Part shown: positions 8,551-15,863 of the stretch, piece by piece
Numbering within the stretch: the stretch's first letter is position 1
Layout of the letters: every line of letters starts with the position of its first letter
Origin: DASQEH01 sp963765725
GTDB taxonomy: Bacteria; Actinomycetota; Actinomycetes; Propionibacteriales; Nocardioidaceae
Assembly: GCA_963765725.1 (NCBI GenBank)
Contig: CAVXXI010000001.1
Location: 124,001 to 188,000, forward strand
Length of the DNA: 64,000 nucleotides
Direction: 5' to 3'
Translations under genes and position numbers: made by a program
Notes under the pieces: model-generated
Seen by the model: only the letters and a program-made list of their open reading frames with translations
Database searches by the model: none
Told to the model about the DNA's origin: nothing

Positions 8551-8585
8551 CGCACGGCGGCTGAGGTACCGCTGCCGTCGCCCGC

Positions 8586-10082
8586 TCAGCCGGCCGCCCG
8601 CGGCCTGGGCGCCTGGACGGCCACCGCGACGAGCGCCAGGGCCGCGAGCAGGAACACGCAGGCGGCGAGGAACGCAGAGGTCGCCCCGACCGTGAAGACG
8701 TGGGCGGCCTGGGCGGCAGGACCGCCCGAAGCCAGGCGGTTCGCCCCCGCGGTGGCCGAGCCGAAGACCGTCACCAGGATCGCGACCCCGAGGGTGCCGC
8801 CGAGCTGTTGCGTGACGTTCACCAGTCCGGACGCGGCGCCTGCGTCGCCGGGCGCGACGCGGTCGATCGCCGCTGACGTGAGTGGCACGATCGACAGGCC
8901 GTTGCCGACGGCGACCAGGAGCAGTGAACCGACCACAGTGGGGTAGTGCGACCCCGGCGTCAGCGTGGTCAGCAGCAGGAAGCCGGCGCCGGCGGAGGCG
9001 ATGCCGCCGAGCATGAGAGCCTTGCCGTTGACCTTGCGTACCAGGATTTTACTGGTGAGCTGCGACATCGCGAACACCGTGACCGGCAGCGGGAGGAACG
9101 CGAACCCGGTCTGCAGCGGGCTGTAGTGCAGCACGTCCTGCAGGTATTGCGTGAGGAAGAAGAACAACCCGAAGAGGCCGGCGAACAGCAGCCCGCGTGC
9201 CACGACCGCGCTGGTTCGGCTCGTGTCGGCGAGCAGGCGCAGCGGCGTGATAGGCGTCTGCGCTGTCAGCTCGGCGCGGGCGAACGCAGCCAGCAAGGCT
9301 GCGCCTGCGACGAAGGACCCCACGGTGAAGGTGTCGCTCCAGCCGTCACTCGCGGCGCGGACGAAACCGTAGACAAGCGCGCTCATCCCCAGTGTGGACA
9401 GAAACGCGCCGGACAGGTCGAAGCGTCCACGATGGCGGGTCGTCTCCGGCAGGATCGACAGGCCCAGGACGACGAGAGCCATCCCGATGGGCACGTTGAC
9501 GAACATGACCCAGCGCCACGACGTCCATTCCACCAACATGCCGCCGGCGATCAGGCCGAGTGCGCCACCGCCGACCGAGACGGACGTGAACAGTCCGATC
9601 GCGCGGACGCGCTCTCGTGGCTCGGAGAACATGGTGGTGAGGAGCGCCAGCGAGGACGGCGCAGCCACGGCTGCGCCGATGCCCTGCAGCGCCCGGGCCG
9701 CCAGCAGCAAGCCCGCGCTGGGTGCGAATCCGCCGAGCAGCGATGCGAGGGTGAAAACCGCGATGCCCAAGACGAAGGTACGTCTGCGACCGAGCAGGTC
9801 GCCGGCGCGCGCACCGAGAAGCAGCAGGCCACCGAAGGTGAGGGTGTAGGCGTTGAGCACCCACGACAAACTGGTGTCGGTGAAACCGAGTCCCCGCTGG
9901 ATCTGCGGCAGGGCGACGTTCACGATGGTCGCGTCGAGGACGACCATGAGCTGGCAGGTCAAGATCACAGCCAGCACCAGGCCGGGAGGTGCACTCGCGC
10001 GGTGGCCCGGGGCGGCGCCCGCCGACGCAGCGGAGCTTGCCGCCGAGCGACGGGGCGACAGCGTGGAGGTGGAAGAAGACAT
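8586..10082 (-). CDS. MFS transporter, DHA2 (14-TM drug efflux) family
   Basis: A 498-aa major facilitator of the EmrB/QacA type, expected to export drugs or other toxic compounds with the proton motive force. Motif D1/C-like features are present: LDATIVNVALPQIQ in TM1, then the motif A region GDLLGRRRTFVLG, then ARALQGIGAAVAAPSSLALL in TM5. About 14 hydrophobic segments follow. The start is the ATG at 10082, after which a Ser/Ala-rich 30-residue cytoplasmic leader precedes TM1. It is transcribed divergently from a TetR regulator, the usual arrangement for regulated efflux. The substrate is unknown. Confidence 0.9.
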   Translation of the reverse strand: MSSSTSTLSPRRSAASSAASAGAAPGHRASAPPGLVLAVILTCQLMVVLDATIVNVALPQIQRGLGFTDTSLSWVLNAYTLTFGGLLLLGARAGDLLGRRRTFVLGIAVFTLASLLGGFAPSAGLLLAARALQGIGAAVAAPSSLALLTTMFSEPRERVRAIGLFTSVSVGGGALGLIAGGMLVEWTSWRWVMFVNVPIGMALVVLGLSILPETTRHRGRFDLSGAFLSTLGMSALVYGFVRAASDGWSDTFTVGSFVAGAALLAAFARAELTAQTPITPLRLLADTSRTSAVVARGLLFAGLFGLFFFLTQYLQDVLHYSPLQTGFAFLPLPVTVFAMSQLTSKILVRKVNGKALMLGGIASAGAGFLLLTTLTPGSHYPTVVGSLLLVAVGNGLSIVPLTSAAIDRVAPGDAGAASGLVNVTQQLGGTLGVAILVTVFGSATAGANRLASGGPAAQAAHVFTVGATSAFLAACVFLLAALALVAVAVQAPRPRAAG

Positions 10083-10125
10083 GGAGAGCAGCCTTAGGAA
10101 GAAGAAGGAGGTAGAGTGGAGGGGC

Positions 10126-10159
10126 CCTCCGGTTACTATACGGAGGTATCCTCCGGTTA
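10126..10159. promoter_or_regulatory. Candidate TetR operator between efflux pump and regulator
   Basis: CCTCCGGTTA occurs twice as a direct repeat (10126-10135 and 10150-10159). Between and within them lies the perfect palindrome CGGAGG-TAT-CCTCCG at 10141-10155. The site is in the middle of the 131-base divergent intergenic region, where a TetR dimer could block both promoters. Confidence 0.6.
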
Positions 10160-10213
10160 GCAAGTGGATGACGGTGGATCCCTGAGCAGACAGCGGAACG
10201 GAAAGGCGCGACA

Positions 10214-10795
10214 ATGGCGGACGTGAGCACACCTGCCGCCGTCGGCACCCGGCCGATGCGTGCCGACGCTCGGCGCAACTACGACCGGCTGGTCGAGGCA
10301 GCGCGGGCCGTCTTCGCCGTGCGGGGCAGCGAGGCCTCCATCGACGAGATCGCACGTACGGCCGATGTCGGCGTGGGCACCCTGTACCGGCACTTCCCCC
10401 GGCGGATCGATCTCGTCGAGGCCGTCTATCGCGAGGACGTCGACACCCTCGTGGCCAGGGGCGAGGCGCTCATGACGCAGGCCGCTCCCTGGGATGCGCT
10501 GGCCCAGTGGCTGGAGGCGTTCGTCGCCTATGCGGCCGCGAAGCGGACCTTCCTCACCGAGCTGCACGAGGCGTTCGAGAAGAACCCCGACCTCGCGGTC
10601 AGCTCACGCGAGAAGATCGGTGCTGCGACCGGGCGACTCCTGGCCCGTGCTCAAGAGGCTGGAGTGGTCCGTCGGGACATCACTCAGAGCGAGCTGATGC
10701 AGCTGGTCGGTGGGATGTGCATGGCCCGGGGCGCTACGGAAGAGCAGAATCTCGGGCTGCTGACGTTCGTGCTCGACGGCATCCGCCCCCGCTGA
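10214..10795 (+). CDS. TetR/AcrR family transcriptional regulator
   Basis: A 193-aa repressor. The N-terminal helix-turn-helix runs from about residue 20 to 65 (ARRNYDRLVEAARAVFA, then ASIDEIARTADVGVGTLYRHFPRR), matching the TetR DNA-binding domain closely. The C-terminal ligand domain is of the SbtR-like class with LHEAFEKNP and a final alpha-helical stretch. It is divergent from the MFS exporter at 10082 with a palindrome between them, so it most likely represses the exporter and itself and is relieved by the exported compound. Confidence 0.9.
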   Translation: MADVSTPAAVGTRPMRADARRNYDRLVEAARAVFAVRGSEASIDEIARTADVGVGTLYRHFPRRIDLVEAVYREDVDTLVARGEALMTQAAPWDALAQWLEAFVAYAAAKRTFLTELHEAFEKNPDLAVSSREKIGAATGRLLARAQEAGVVRRDITQSELMQLVGGMCMARGATEEQNLGLLTFVLDGIRPR

Positions 10796-10930
10796 CGTCC
10801 GTACCCCCCGCGGCGAACGGGTCTCCGGTGCTGGCTTACACCGGCAGATGGTCAGTAGGCGCTCGTTCGTGCTTGCCCGATAGCGTGAGCTGTCGTACTC
10901 CTCGGGCAGGAGGGACTCCTTGCCGCCAGC

Positions 10931-11041
10931 ACCTGACGCCTCGGCGGGAAGACCGTGACCCCTCGGCGGGAAGAACGTGACTCCTCGGCGGGAAGAACGT
11001 GACCCTCGGACGGAAGTTGATGACTCTTCGGCGGGGAGTAG
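10931..11041 (-). repeat. 22-bp tandem repeat array B
   Basis: This is the main content of the 364-base gap between the TetR and ABM-domain genes. Read on the minus strand, the units match array A. Plus-strand units are 10938-10959, 10960-10981 and 10982-11003 (22 bases each), then a 21-base unit at 11004-11024 and a partial unit to 11041. The core reads CCTCGGCGGGAAGAACGTGAC on the plus strand (reverse complement GTCACGTT plus CTTCCCGCCGAGG). No spacers are present. Confidence 0.85.
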
Positions 11042-11159
11042 CTGGGCGGGTTGTCTCTGGCATCGGTCGGCGCGTGCTGTTGGCGACGGCTCTGGCGAGC
11101 GAAATCACCGGTCGGTTCGCGCGTGCAGGCGGGGATCATGCTGTGCTCGAATAGCCGTC

Positions 11160-11456
11160 GTGTTCGTCCGGGTGTGGGAGTTCGAGGTAAGTGCAGAACA
11201 CGTCGGGGCCTTCGTCTCCGCGTACGAAGCGAACGGCGCCTGGTCGCAGTTGTTCGCGCGTGGAGACGGCTATGTCGAGTCCCGGCTCTACCGCGACGCC
11301 GACGATGCGCGCCGCTTCATCACCGTGGACCGGTGGCGTGACGTCGAATCCTGGCAAGTGTTCTTCGACCGATGGCGTGCCGAGTACGAGGCGCTGGATC
11401 GGGAGCTCGAGGAGCTGACCGACGCAGAGCGGCTGGTCATCGAGGGCAGCCTGTAG
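11160..11456 (+). CDS. Antibiotic biosynthesis monooxygenase (ABM) domain protein
   Basis: A 98-aa ferredoxin-like alpha/beta barrel protein of the ABM/dimeric barrel type. It has VRVWEFEVSAEHVGAFVSAY at the N-terminus, a central WSQLFARGDGYVESRLYRD and FITVDRWRDVESWQVFFDRW near the end. Such proteins act as small oxygenases or as structural homologues without known substrate. The GTG at 11160 is chosen because homology-like sequence begins there; upstream codons in this frame run through repeat array B and are not coding. No clear ribosome site is seen. Confidence 0.7.
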   Translation: MFVRVWEFEVSAEHVGAFVSAYEANGAWSQLFARGDGYVESRLYRDADDARRFITVDRWRDVESWQVFFDRWRAEYEALDRELEELTDAERLVIEGSL

Positions 11457-11640
11457 CCGGTTCAACCGCGCAGAAGGGAACGGCAGTGCTGTTTGGGGCA
11501 GACGCATAAGTTTTCGCGCTTGCGCACGGCTCTCCGCTTGGAAGACTCCTCACCAGGGCCCCGGAGGTCGACGGGATGCGCCGCCGGCCGCCGGGGCCGC
11601 CAATGTGGTGGCGCCTGCAACCGTCGGGATTATGGGCCGG

Positions 11641-11946
11641 TCACCGAATGGGATTGAGCACAAGTCGACCGTGGCTCAGGGTGATCCTGGAGTGGTAGTG
11701 GTGCTCGTTGGCGCAGCAGCCATCCTCGGATATCCAGTGCATCCGGACACTGTGACCGACAGCTCGCCAACCTGTCACCGTGGCCTCCTCCTGGTGACTG
11801 AAGTGATAGAGGTCCAGCCCGTCGATCAGCCGACCGCGAGGAGAGTAGGCGACGATCACCTGAGGCCATCCGACGCCTCCGGCGGTGCAGCTATATGTGG
11901 CCACCACTTCATTGCGACCCGGCCGGAGGTGGGCATAGATGGGCTG
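11641..11946 (-). pseudogene. 3' fragment of an unassigned gene
   Basis: A protein-like minus-strand frame of about 100 codons ends at a TGA at 11643. It includes segments such as IGHQPIYAHLRPGRNEVVA, then TYSCTAGGVGWPQVIVAYS, and a C-terminal HSRITLSHGRLVLNPIR. It looks like the C-terminal part of a secreted or lipoprotein-type protein, but no start codon, signal peptide or lipobox is reachable. The frame runs directly into the antisense of a glyoxalase fragment at about 11947, so the 5' part has been lost. The family is not assigned. The 184 bases between 11457 and 11640 hold nothing I recognise. Confidence 0.45.
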
Positions 11947-12173
11947 ATGCCCGATCCGGACGCAACACCGACCGGCCGCACCGAGCTCTCCTTCGAAGTC
12001 AGCGACATCCCGGCCGAGATCGATGACCTGAAACGGCGCGGCGTGGCGTTCGCCGACTACGACCTCCCCGGCTGAAGACGGTGGAGCACATCTGCGTCCT
12101 CGGCTCTGAGAGGGCCGCGTGGTTCGAAGATCCCGGCGGGGACGTGCTCTGCCTGTACGAGCTCATTCGCTAG
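11947..12173 (+). pseudogene. C-terminal remnant of a VOC (glyoxalase/bleomycin resistance) protein, frameshifted
   Basis: The sequence PDPDATPTGRTELSFEVSD, then EIDDLKRRGVAFADYDLPG, is the C-terminal half of a VOC-fold protein. After a missing base at about 12072 it continues as LKTVEHICVLGSERAAWF, then EDPGGDVLCLYELIR, to a TAG. The N-terminal beta-alpha-beta module is absent. Truncation plus frameshift make it non-functional as a VOC protein. It abuts another truncated gene in the opposite orientation, marking a recombination or deletion scar. Confidence 0.6.
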
Positions 12174-12354
12174 GGTCGCCACGTCCCGGTCGGCGGCTGC
12201 CGGTCGACCGCTTCTCCCGCATTCCCTCGTCGCCCTGACGCCGCGCCGGCAGCCACTCGGCCTCGGACACCTCACAGCCGGCACACAGGAACGGCGCAGG
12301 CTGCACTCAGTCTTGCACCGCAGACTGTGAGTACCGATCGACAAGGGAGCTGTC

Positions 12355-12477
12355 ATGAGCGAGCCGTCGTCCAGCCACCGGGCGCCCATGGCTCAGCCAC
12401 GGGTGCCTGTTGGTGACACTCCGACAACCGACCTCGCCGGCCCCCGGCACGCGGCAGCTTGCGGGAGTGACGAATGA
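12355..12477 (+). CDS. 40-aa leader ORF of the flavin electron-transfer operon
   Basis: A short ORF with a good ribosome site (AAGGGAG, 5 bases before the ATG). It is Pro/Ser/Ala-rich with no recognisable domain and ends in GSDE. Its TGA overlaps the ATG of the ferric-reductase-like gene (ATGA), so translation of the two is coupled. It may act mainly to deliver ribosomes to the next gene, or be a small unrecognised protein. The 181 bases before it (12174-12354) presumably hold the operon promoter. Confidence 0.5.
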   Translation: MSEPSSSHRAPMAQPRVPVGDTPTTDLAGPRHAAACGSDE

Positions 12478-13886
12478 CGACGATCGCCTCGCGGGCCACC
12501 CCTCCGCAGGGGAGCTGGCAGGAGCCCGAGCTCGGGCGCCGCGCCCGCCGGGACTCGGCGGTGCGTACGGCAACTGCCCTCAGCCTCTGGTCCGGGCTGC
12601 TGCTGGTCACCTACTGGTGGGTCGCCGACGGCGGCGTGCAGGACTTCGGTGGGTGGGCGAGCGGGTTGACGTCGCTCGGACGACTGACCGGCCTCGTGGC
12701 TGCTGTGCTGCTGCTCGCCCAGGTCATGCTGATGGCTCGTGTACCGATCCTCGAGGCAGCGTTCGGGCAGGACCGGCTCGCTCGGATCCACCGGCTGGTG
12801 GGGTTCACGTCGTTCAACCTCATGCTGGCACACATCGTGGCCATCACCTGGGGCTACGCCGCCGGCGAGTGGGCCAGGACGCCGGCGACACTGTGGCAGC
12901 TCGTCGTCGATTATCCCGGCATGCTGCTCGCCACCGGCGGGACGGTGTGCCTCGTCATGGTTGTCGTCACCAGCGTGAAGGCCGCGCGACGGCGGATGAG
13001 GTACGAGTCGTGGCACCTGCTCCACCTGTACGCGTACCTCGGCGCCGGCCTGGCGTTGCCCCACCAGCTGTGGACCGGCCAGCAGTTCATGTCATCACCA
13101 CTGAAGACGGCCTTCTGGTGGACGATCTGGGCGATGTCCGCCGGCGCCGTGCTCGTCTGGCGGCTCGGTCTGCCGCTATGGCGCAACCTGCGGCATCGGC
13201 TGCGGGTCACGTCGGTGGTCGCCGAGGGCGGTGGTGTGGCGTCGGTGTACGTGACCGGCAGACGCCTGGAGCGGCTCGCGGTGGAGGCCGGACAGTTCAT
13301 GTCCTGGCGCTTCCTGGCAGGTCCCGGCTGGACCCGTGCACACCCCTACTCGCTCTCGGCGGCTCCGAACGGCCGCAGCCTGCGGATCACCGTGCAGGCG
13401 GTCGGAGACGGCAGCGCCGCGGCCTTCGCCCTGCCACCCGGCACGCGCGCCATGGTGGAGGGCCCGTACGGGCGACTCAGCGCGCGGACGCGGACGCGAC
13501 CCAGGGTGGCGATGATCGGCGCGGGCGTAGGGATCACGCCTCTGCGGGCGCTGGCGGAGGGGCTGTACTACGGGCCCGGCGAGGCGGTCCTGCTCCAGCG
13601 CTACACGAGCGAGCGGCTCTTCGGACCGGAGCTGGATGCTCTCAGCCGGTACCGGGGGCTGCAGGTGCTGGCGCTCTCCGGACATCGTCGATCGCCCGGT
13701 TCGTGGCTGGGAGACGGTGTCGGGAACGCAGACGACCTTGCACTTCTGCTCTTCTGGATCCCCGACCTGGCCGAGCGTGACGTGTTCGTCTGCGGACCCG
13801 AGCACTGGACCGACCTCGTCCGGCGTGACCTGGCGGCGGCCGGGCTCCCGTCCGGGCAACTCCATCTCGAGACCTTCGCGTGGTGA
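12474..13886 (+). CDS. Ferric reductase-like transmembrane flavoprotein (ferredoxin reductase family)
   Basis: A 470-aa membrane oxidoreductase. The N-terminal half has about six helices with the heme-ligand-type histidines of ferric reductase domains (IHRLVGFTSFNLMLAHIVA and ESWHLLHLYAYLG). The C-terminal half is an FNR-like module with an FAD motif (HPYSLSAAPN), a NAD(P)-binding glycine motif (IGAGVGITPLRAL) and the terminal CGPEHWTDLV. It should move electrons from cytosolic NAD(P)H through FAD and heme across the membrane. The likely acceptor is the FMN-binding protein encoded 7 bases downstream. Confidence 0.88.
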   Translation: MTTIASRATPPQGSWQEPELGRRARRDSAVRTATALSLWSGLLLVTYWWVADGGVQDFGGWASGLTSLGRLTGLVAAVLLLAQVMLMARVPILEAAFGQDRLARIHRLVGFTSFNLMLAHIVAITWGYAAGEWARTPATLWQLVVDYPGMLLATGGTVCLVMVVVTSVKAARRRMRYESWHLLHLYAYLGAGLALPHQLWTGQQFMSSPLKTAFWWTIWAMSAGAVLVWRLGLPLWRNLRHRLRVTSVVAEGGGVASVYVTGRRLERLAVEAGQFMSWRFLAGPGWTRAHPYSLSAAPNGRSLRITVQAVGDGSAAAFALPPGTRAMVEGPYGRLSARTRTRPRVAMIGAGVGITPLRALAEGLYYGPGEAVLLQRYTSERLFGPELDALSRYRGLQVLALSGHRRSPGSWLGDGVGNADDLALLLFWIPDLAERDVFVCGPEHWTDLVRRDLAAAGLPSGQLHLETFAW

Positions 13887-13893
13887 CAGGACA

Positions 13894-14403
13894 GTGAGAC
13901 GCATCGTTTTGTGGTTCGCCAGCACGGTTTCCGTGCTCGTATTGCTCTTCGGCTACCACACCTCTACCGCCGGGGTCACCGGCGCGACGGCTCAGACGGC
14001 GATCGTGTCGGGCGTCGCCAAGAACAACACAGGATCGACCGGTAGGAGCGGCTCCACGGCGTCGGCGGCTGGGAGCGGGTCAGGTGGATCTGGGTCTCGT
14101 TCGACGTCCAAGGCCGCCACCAAGGCGACGAAGACGGTCACGGGTGCCGTGGCGTCGACTCAGTGGGGTCCGGTTCAGGTCCAGCTCACAATAAGTGGGG
14201 GGACCATCACCAAGGTGGCTGTCGTCCAGTATCCCAACGGCAACCAGCGCGATGCGGAGATCAACAGTCAGGCACTGCCCATCCTCATACAGGAGACGAC
14301 GAGCGCGCAGAACGCCAACATCGACATGGTGAGCGGCGCGACGGTGACCAGCACCGGCTACCTTCAGTCCCTGCAGAGCGCACTCGACCAGGCGGGCCTG
14401 TGA
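13894..14403 (+). CDS. Exported FMN-binding domain protein
   Basis: A 169-aa protein with an N-terminal membrane anchor/signal (RRIVLWFASTVSVLVLLFGY), a Ser/Gly/Thr linker, and a C-terminal FMN-binding domain. The domain contains SGATVTSTGY, the S-G-A-T-type motif whose Thr is the known site of covalent FMN attachment by ApbE. The GTG start at 13894 follows AGGAC. It probably sits on the outer face of the membrane and accepts electrons from the upstream ferric-reductase-like protein. It overlaps the ApbE gene by 4 bases. Confidence 0.85.
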   Translation: MRRIVLWFASTVSVLVLLFGYHTSTAGVTGATAQTAIVSGVAKNNTGSTGRSGSTASAAGSGSGGSGSRSTSKAATKATKTVTGAVASTQWGPVQVQLTISGGTITKVAVVQYPNGNQRDAEINSQALPILIQETTSAQNANIDMVSGATVTSTGYLQSLQSALDQAGL

Positions 14404-15224
14404 GCAGCGCCGTGAGAGGTACGCAGCACCAGGGCCCGCAGGCAGCCGCCGGTCCTGAACCGGCTCAGCGCCGGGTCGCCCACGTCATGGGCATGCCGAT
14501 CAGCCTTGCCATCCGGGGTAGGCACGCCGAAGACGAGCCGGGCGCGGCGGCGTGGGAGAGCGCTCTTGCGACCCTCCGCGACGCCGACCAGGTGTTCAGC
14601 ACGTACCGTGCCGACTCCGCCATATCCCGGCTGGCCCGCGGGGAGCTGCGGCTGAAGGACTGCCCGCCCGAGGTGGCCGAGGTTCTCGAGCTGGGCGAGC
14701 GAGCCCGCCAGGAGTCGGGTGGCGCCTTCGACATCCGGCGGCCCGGGCCCGATGGCACAGCCGTGCTCGACCCGAGCGGTGTCGTGAAGGGCTGGGCTGT
14801 CGAACGCGCCGCCCGGTTCTTCGACGCGTTGCCCGGCACCGACTTCTGCCTCTCTGCGGGCGGCGACATGATCTGCCGCGTGAAACGGCCCGGCGCAGCG
14901 CCGTGGCGGATCGGGATCGAGGACCCCAGAGACCCCGGCCGCGTCCTCGCCGTGGCCCCGCTGCGCAACGAAGCAATGGCGACGTCCGGCTCCGCGCACC
15001 GCGGCGACCATGTGGTGGACGCCCGTACGGGGCAGGCCCCGGCGCAGCTGGCGTCGGTGACGGTCATCGGGCCGGGCCTCGTCTGGGCGGACATCGACGC
15101 TACCGCCGGCTTCGCGCTCGACGCGGCCGCCGTGCGGTGGCTCGACGGACGGACCGGTCGGCGGGGACTCGTCGTGTGGTCGAGCGGCGCCACCGAGCTG
15201 TTCGGGGTCCAGCCGAGCCGATAG
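14400..15224 (+). CDS. apbE: FAD:protein FMN transferase (ApbE)
   Basis: A 274-aa flavin transferase that cleaves FAD and attaches FMN to Thr/Ser of FMN-binding domains. ApbE landmarks are visible: MGMPISLAIRG near the start, FSTYRADSAISRL, FDIRRPGPDG, the DPSGVVKGWAVERA block, LSAGGDMICR, and the metal-site segment ATSGSAHRGDHVVDARTG near residue 200. The GTG start overlaps the stop of the FMN-binding protein gene, the presumed substrate. No lipoprotein signal is seen at this start, so it may act on the substrate before or during export. The Pro/Gln-rich N-terminal 25 residues are unconserved. Confidence 0.9.
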   Translation: MSSAVRGTQHQGPQAAAGPEPAQRRVAHVMGMPISLAIRGRHAEDEPGAAAWESALATLRDADQVFSTYRADSAISRLARGELRLKDCPPEVAEVLELGERARQESGGAFDIRRPGPDGTAVLDPSGVVKGWAVERAARFFDALPGTDFCLSAGGDMICRVKRPGAAPWRIGIEDPRDPGRVLAVAPLRNEAMATSGSAHRGDHVVDARTGQAPAQLASVTVIGPGLVWADIDATAGFALDAAAVRWLDGRTGRRGLVVWSSGATELFGVQPSR

Positions 15225-15279
15225 CGCGAGGAGTCGGGCAGCCTCGTACGCACCAGGCGGCCTCCGGCCACGCAGCCGA

Positions 15280-15311
15280 CGTCGCCTAGCCCGACGCCTA
15301 ATCGGGCGACG
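15280..15311. terminator. Hairpin between convergent apbE and Usp genes
   Basis: GCCCGA (15289-15294) pairs with TCGGGC (15302-15307) over a 7-base loop. An outer CGTC/GACG pairing extends the stem across a bulge. It lies between two convergent stops, where a bidirectional terminator is expected. There is no T-tract. Confidence 0.45.
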
Positions 15312-15312
15312 C

Positions 15313-15858
15313 TCAGTGATGCGCTGGCGGCGGCGGGCCCGGTGGTGGCCGATGACCCGGCGGCGGGGGCCCCGGCGGTGGTGGGGGAATCGTGGCGATG
15401 TCCGGGCTGGCTCCCGGCCAGACCAGCAGCACTGTGCACGGCGCATGGTCGACGACGAACCGGCTGGCACGGCCGAGACTCTTCGGGCCAAGTCGACGGC
15501 GGTCCCCGTCGCGCGCGACGATCAGCAGGTCGGCCCCGTCCGAGGCTGCGACGACCTCCCGCTCGATCCGACCGTGGCGCAGCTCGGAGGTGCACGGCCT
15601 CGCCAGCCTTTCGGCGGCGGCCGCGAGCAGCTCGCGTCCCGCCTCTGCGGTGATCGTGTCGGCCTGTACGCCGGGGTCGCGCCGGTCCCGCTGCCCGCCG
15701 CGGCCCATCAGCCCGGCGAAGGCGCCGTGCGCGACTCGCGAGATCTCCTCGTCGACGACGTACACCAAGGCGATTTCGGCGTCCGCGGGTGCCATCTCCT
15801 CGGCCGCGTCGATGCATGACTGCCACGTCCCCTCGACGACCCACACGACCACGTTCAT
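15313..15858 (-). CDS. Universal stress protein-like, with proline-rich tail
   Basis: A 181-aa protein. The start is the ATG at 15858, with GGAGG 9 bases upstream. The UspA fold is suggested by NVVVWVVEGTWQSCIDAA, ADAEIALVYVVDE, a middle IEREVVAASDGADLLIVARDGD and VVDHAPCTVLLVWPG near the end. The canonical ATP-binding G-x2-G-x9-G-S/T is degenerate. A tail of about 30 residues is almost entirely Pro, Gly and His (PPPPPGPPPPGHRPPPG). It follows the anion transporter gene by 5 bases. The role is probably stress-linked; the tail is unusual for the family. Confidence 0.75.
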   Translation of the reverse strand: MNVVVWVVEGTWQSCIDAAEEMAPADAEIALVYVVDEEISRVAHGAFAGLMGRGGQRDRRDPGVQADTITAEAGRELLAAAAERLARPCTSELRHGRIEREVVAASDGADLLIVARDGDRRRLGPKSLGRASRFVVDHAPCTVLLVWPGASPDIATIPPPPPGPPPPGHRPPPGPPPPAHH

Positions 15859-15863
15859 TGCCG

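Noticed and set aside
10977..11159. N-terminal extension of the ABM-domain gene
   Set aside because: The in-frame upstream codons lie in repeat array B; family-like sequence begins at the GTG at 11160.
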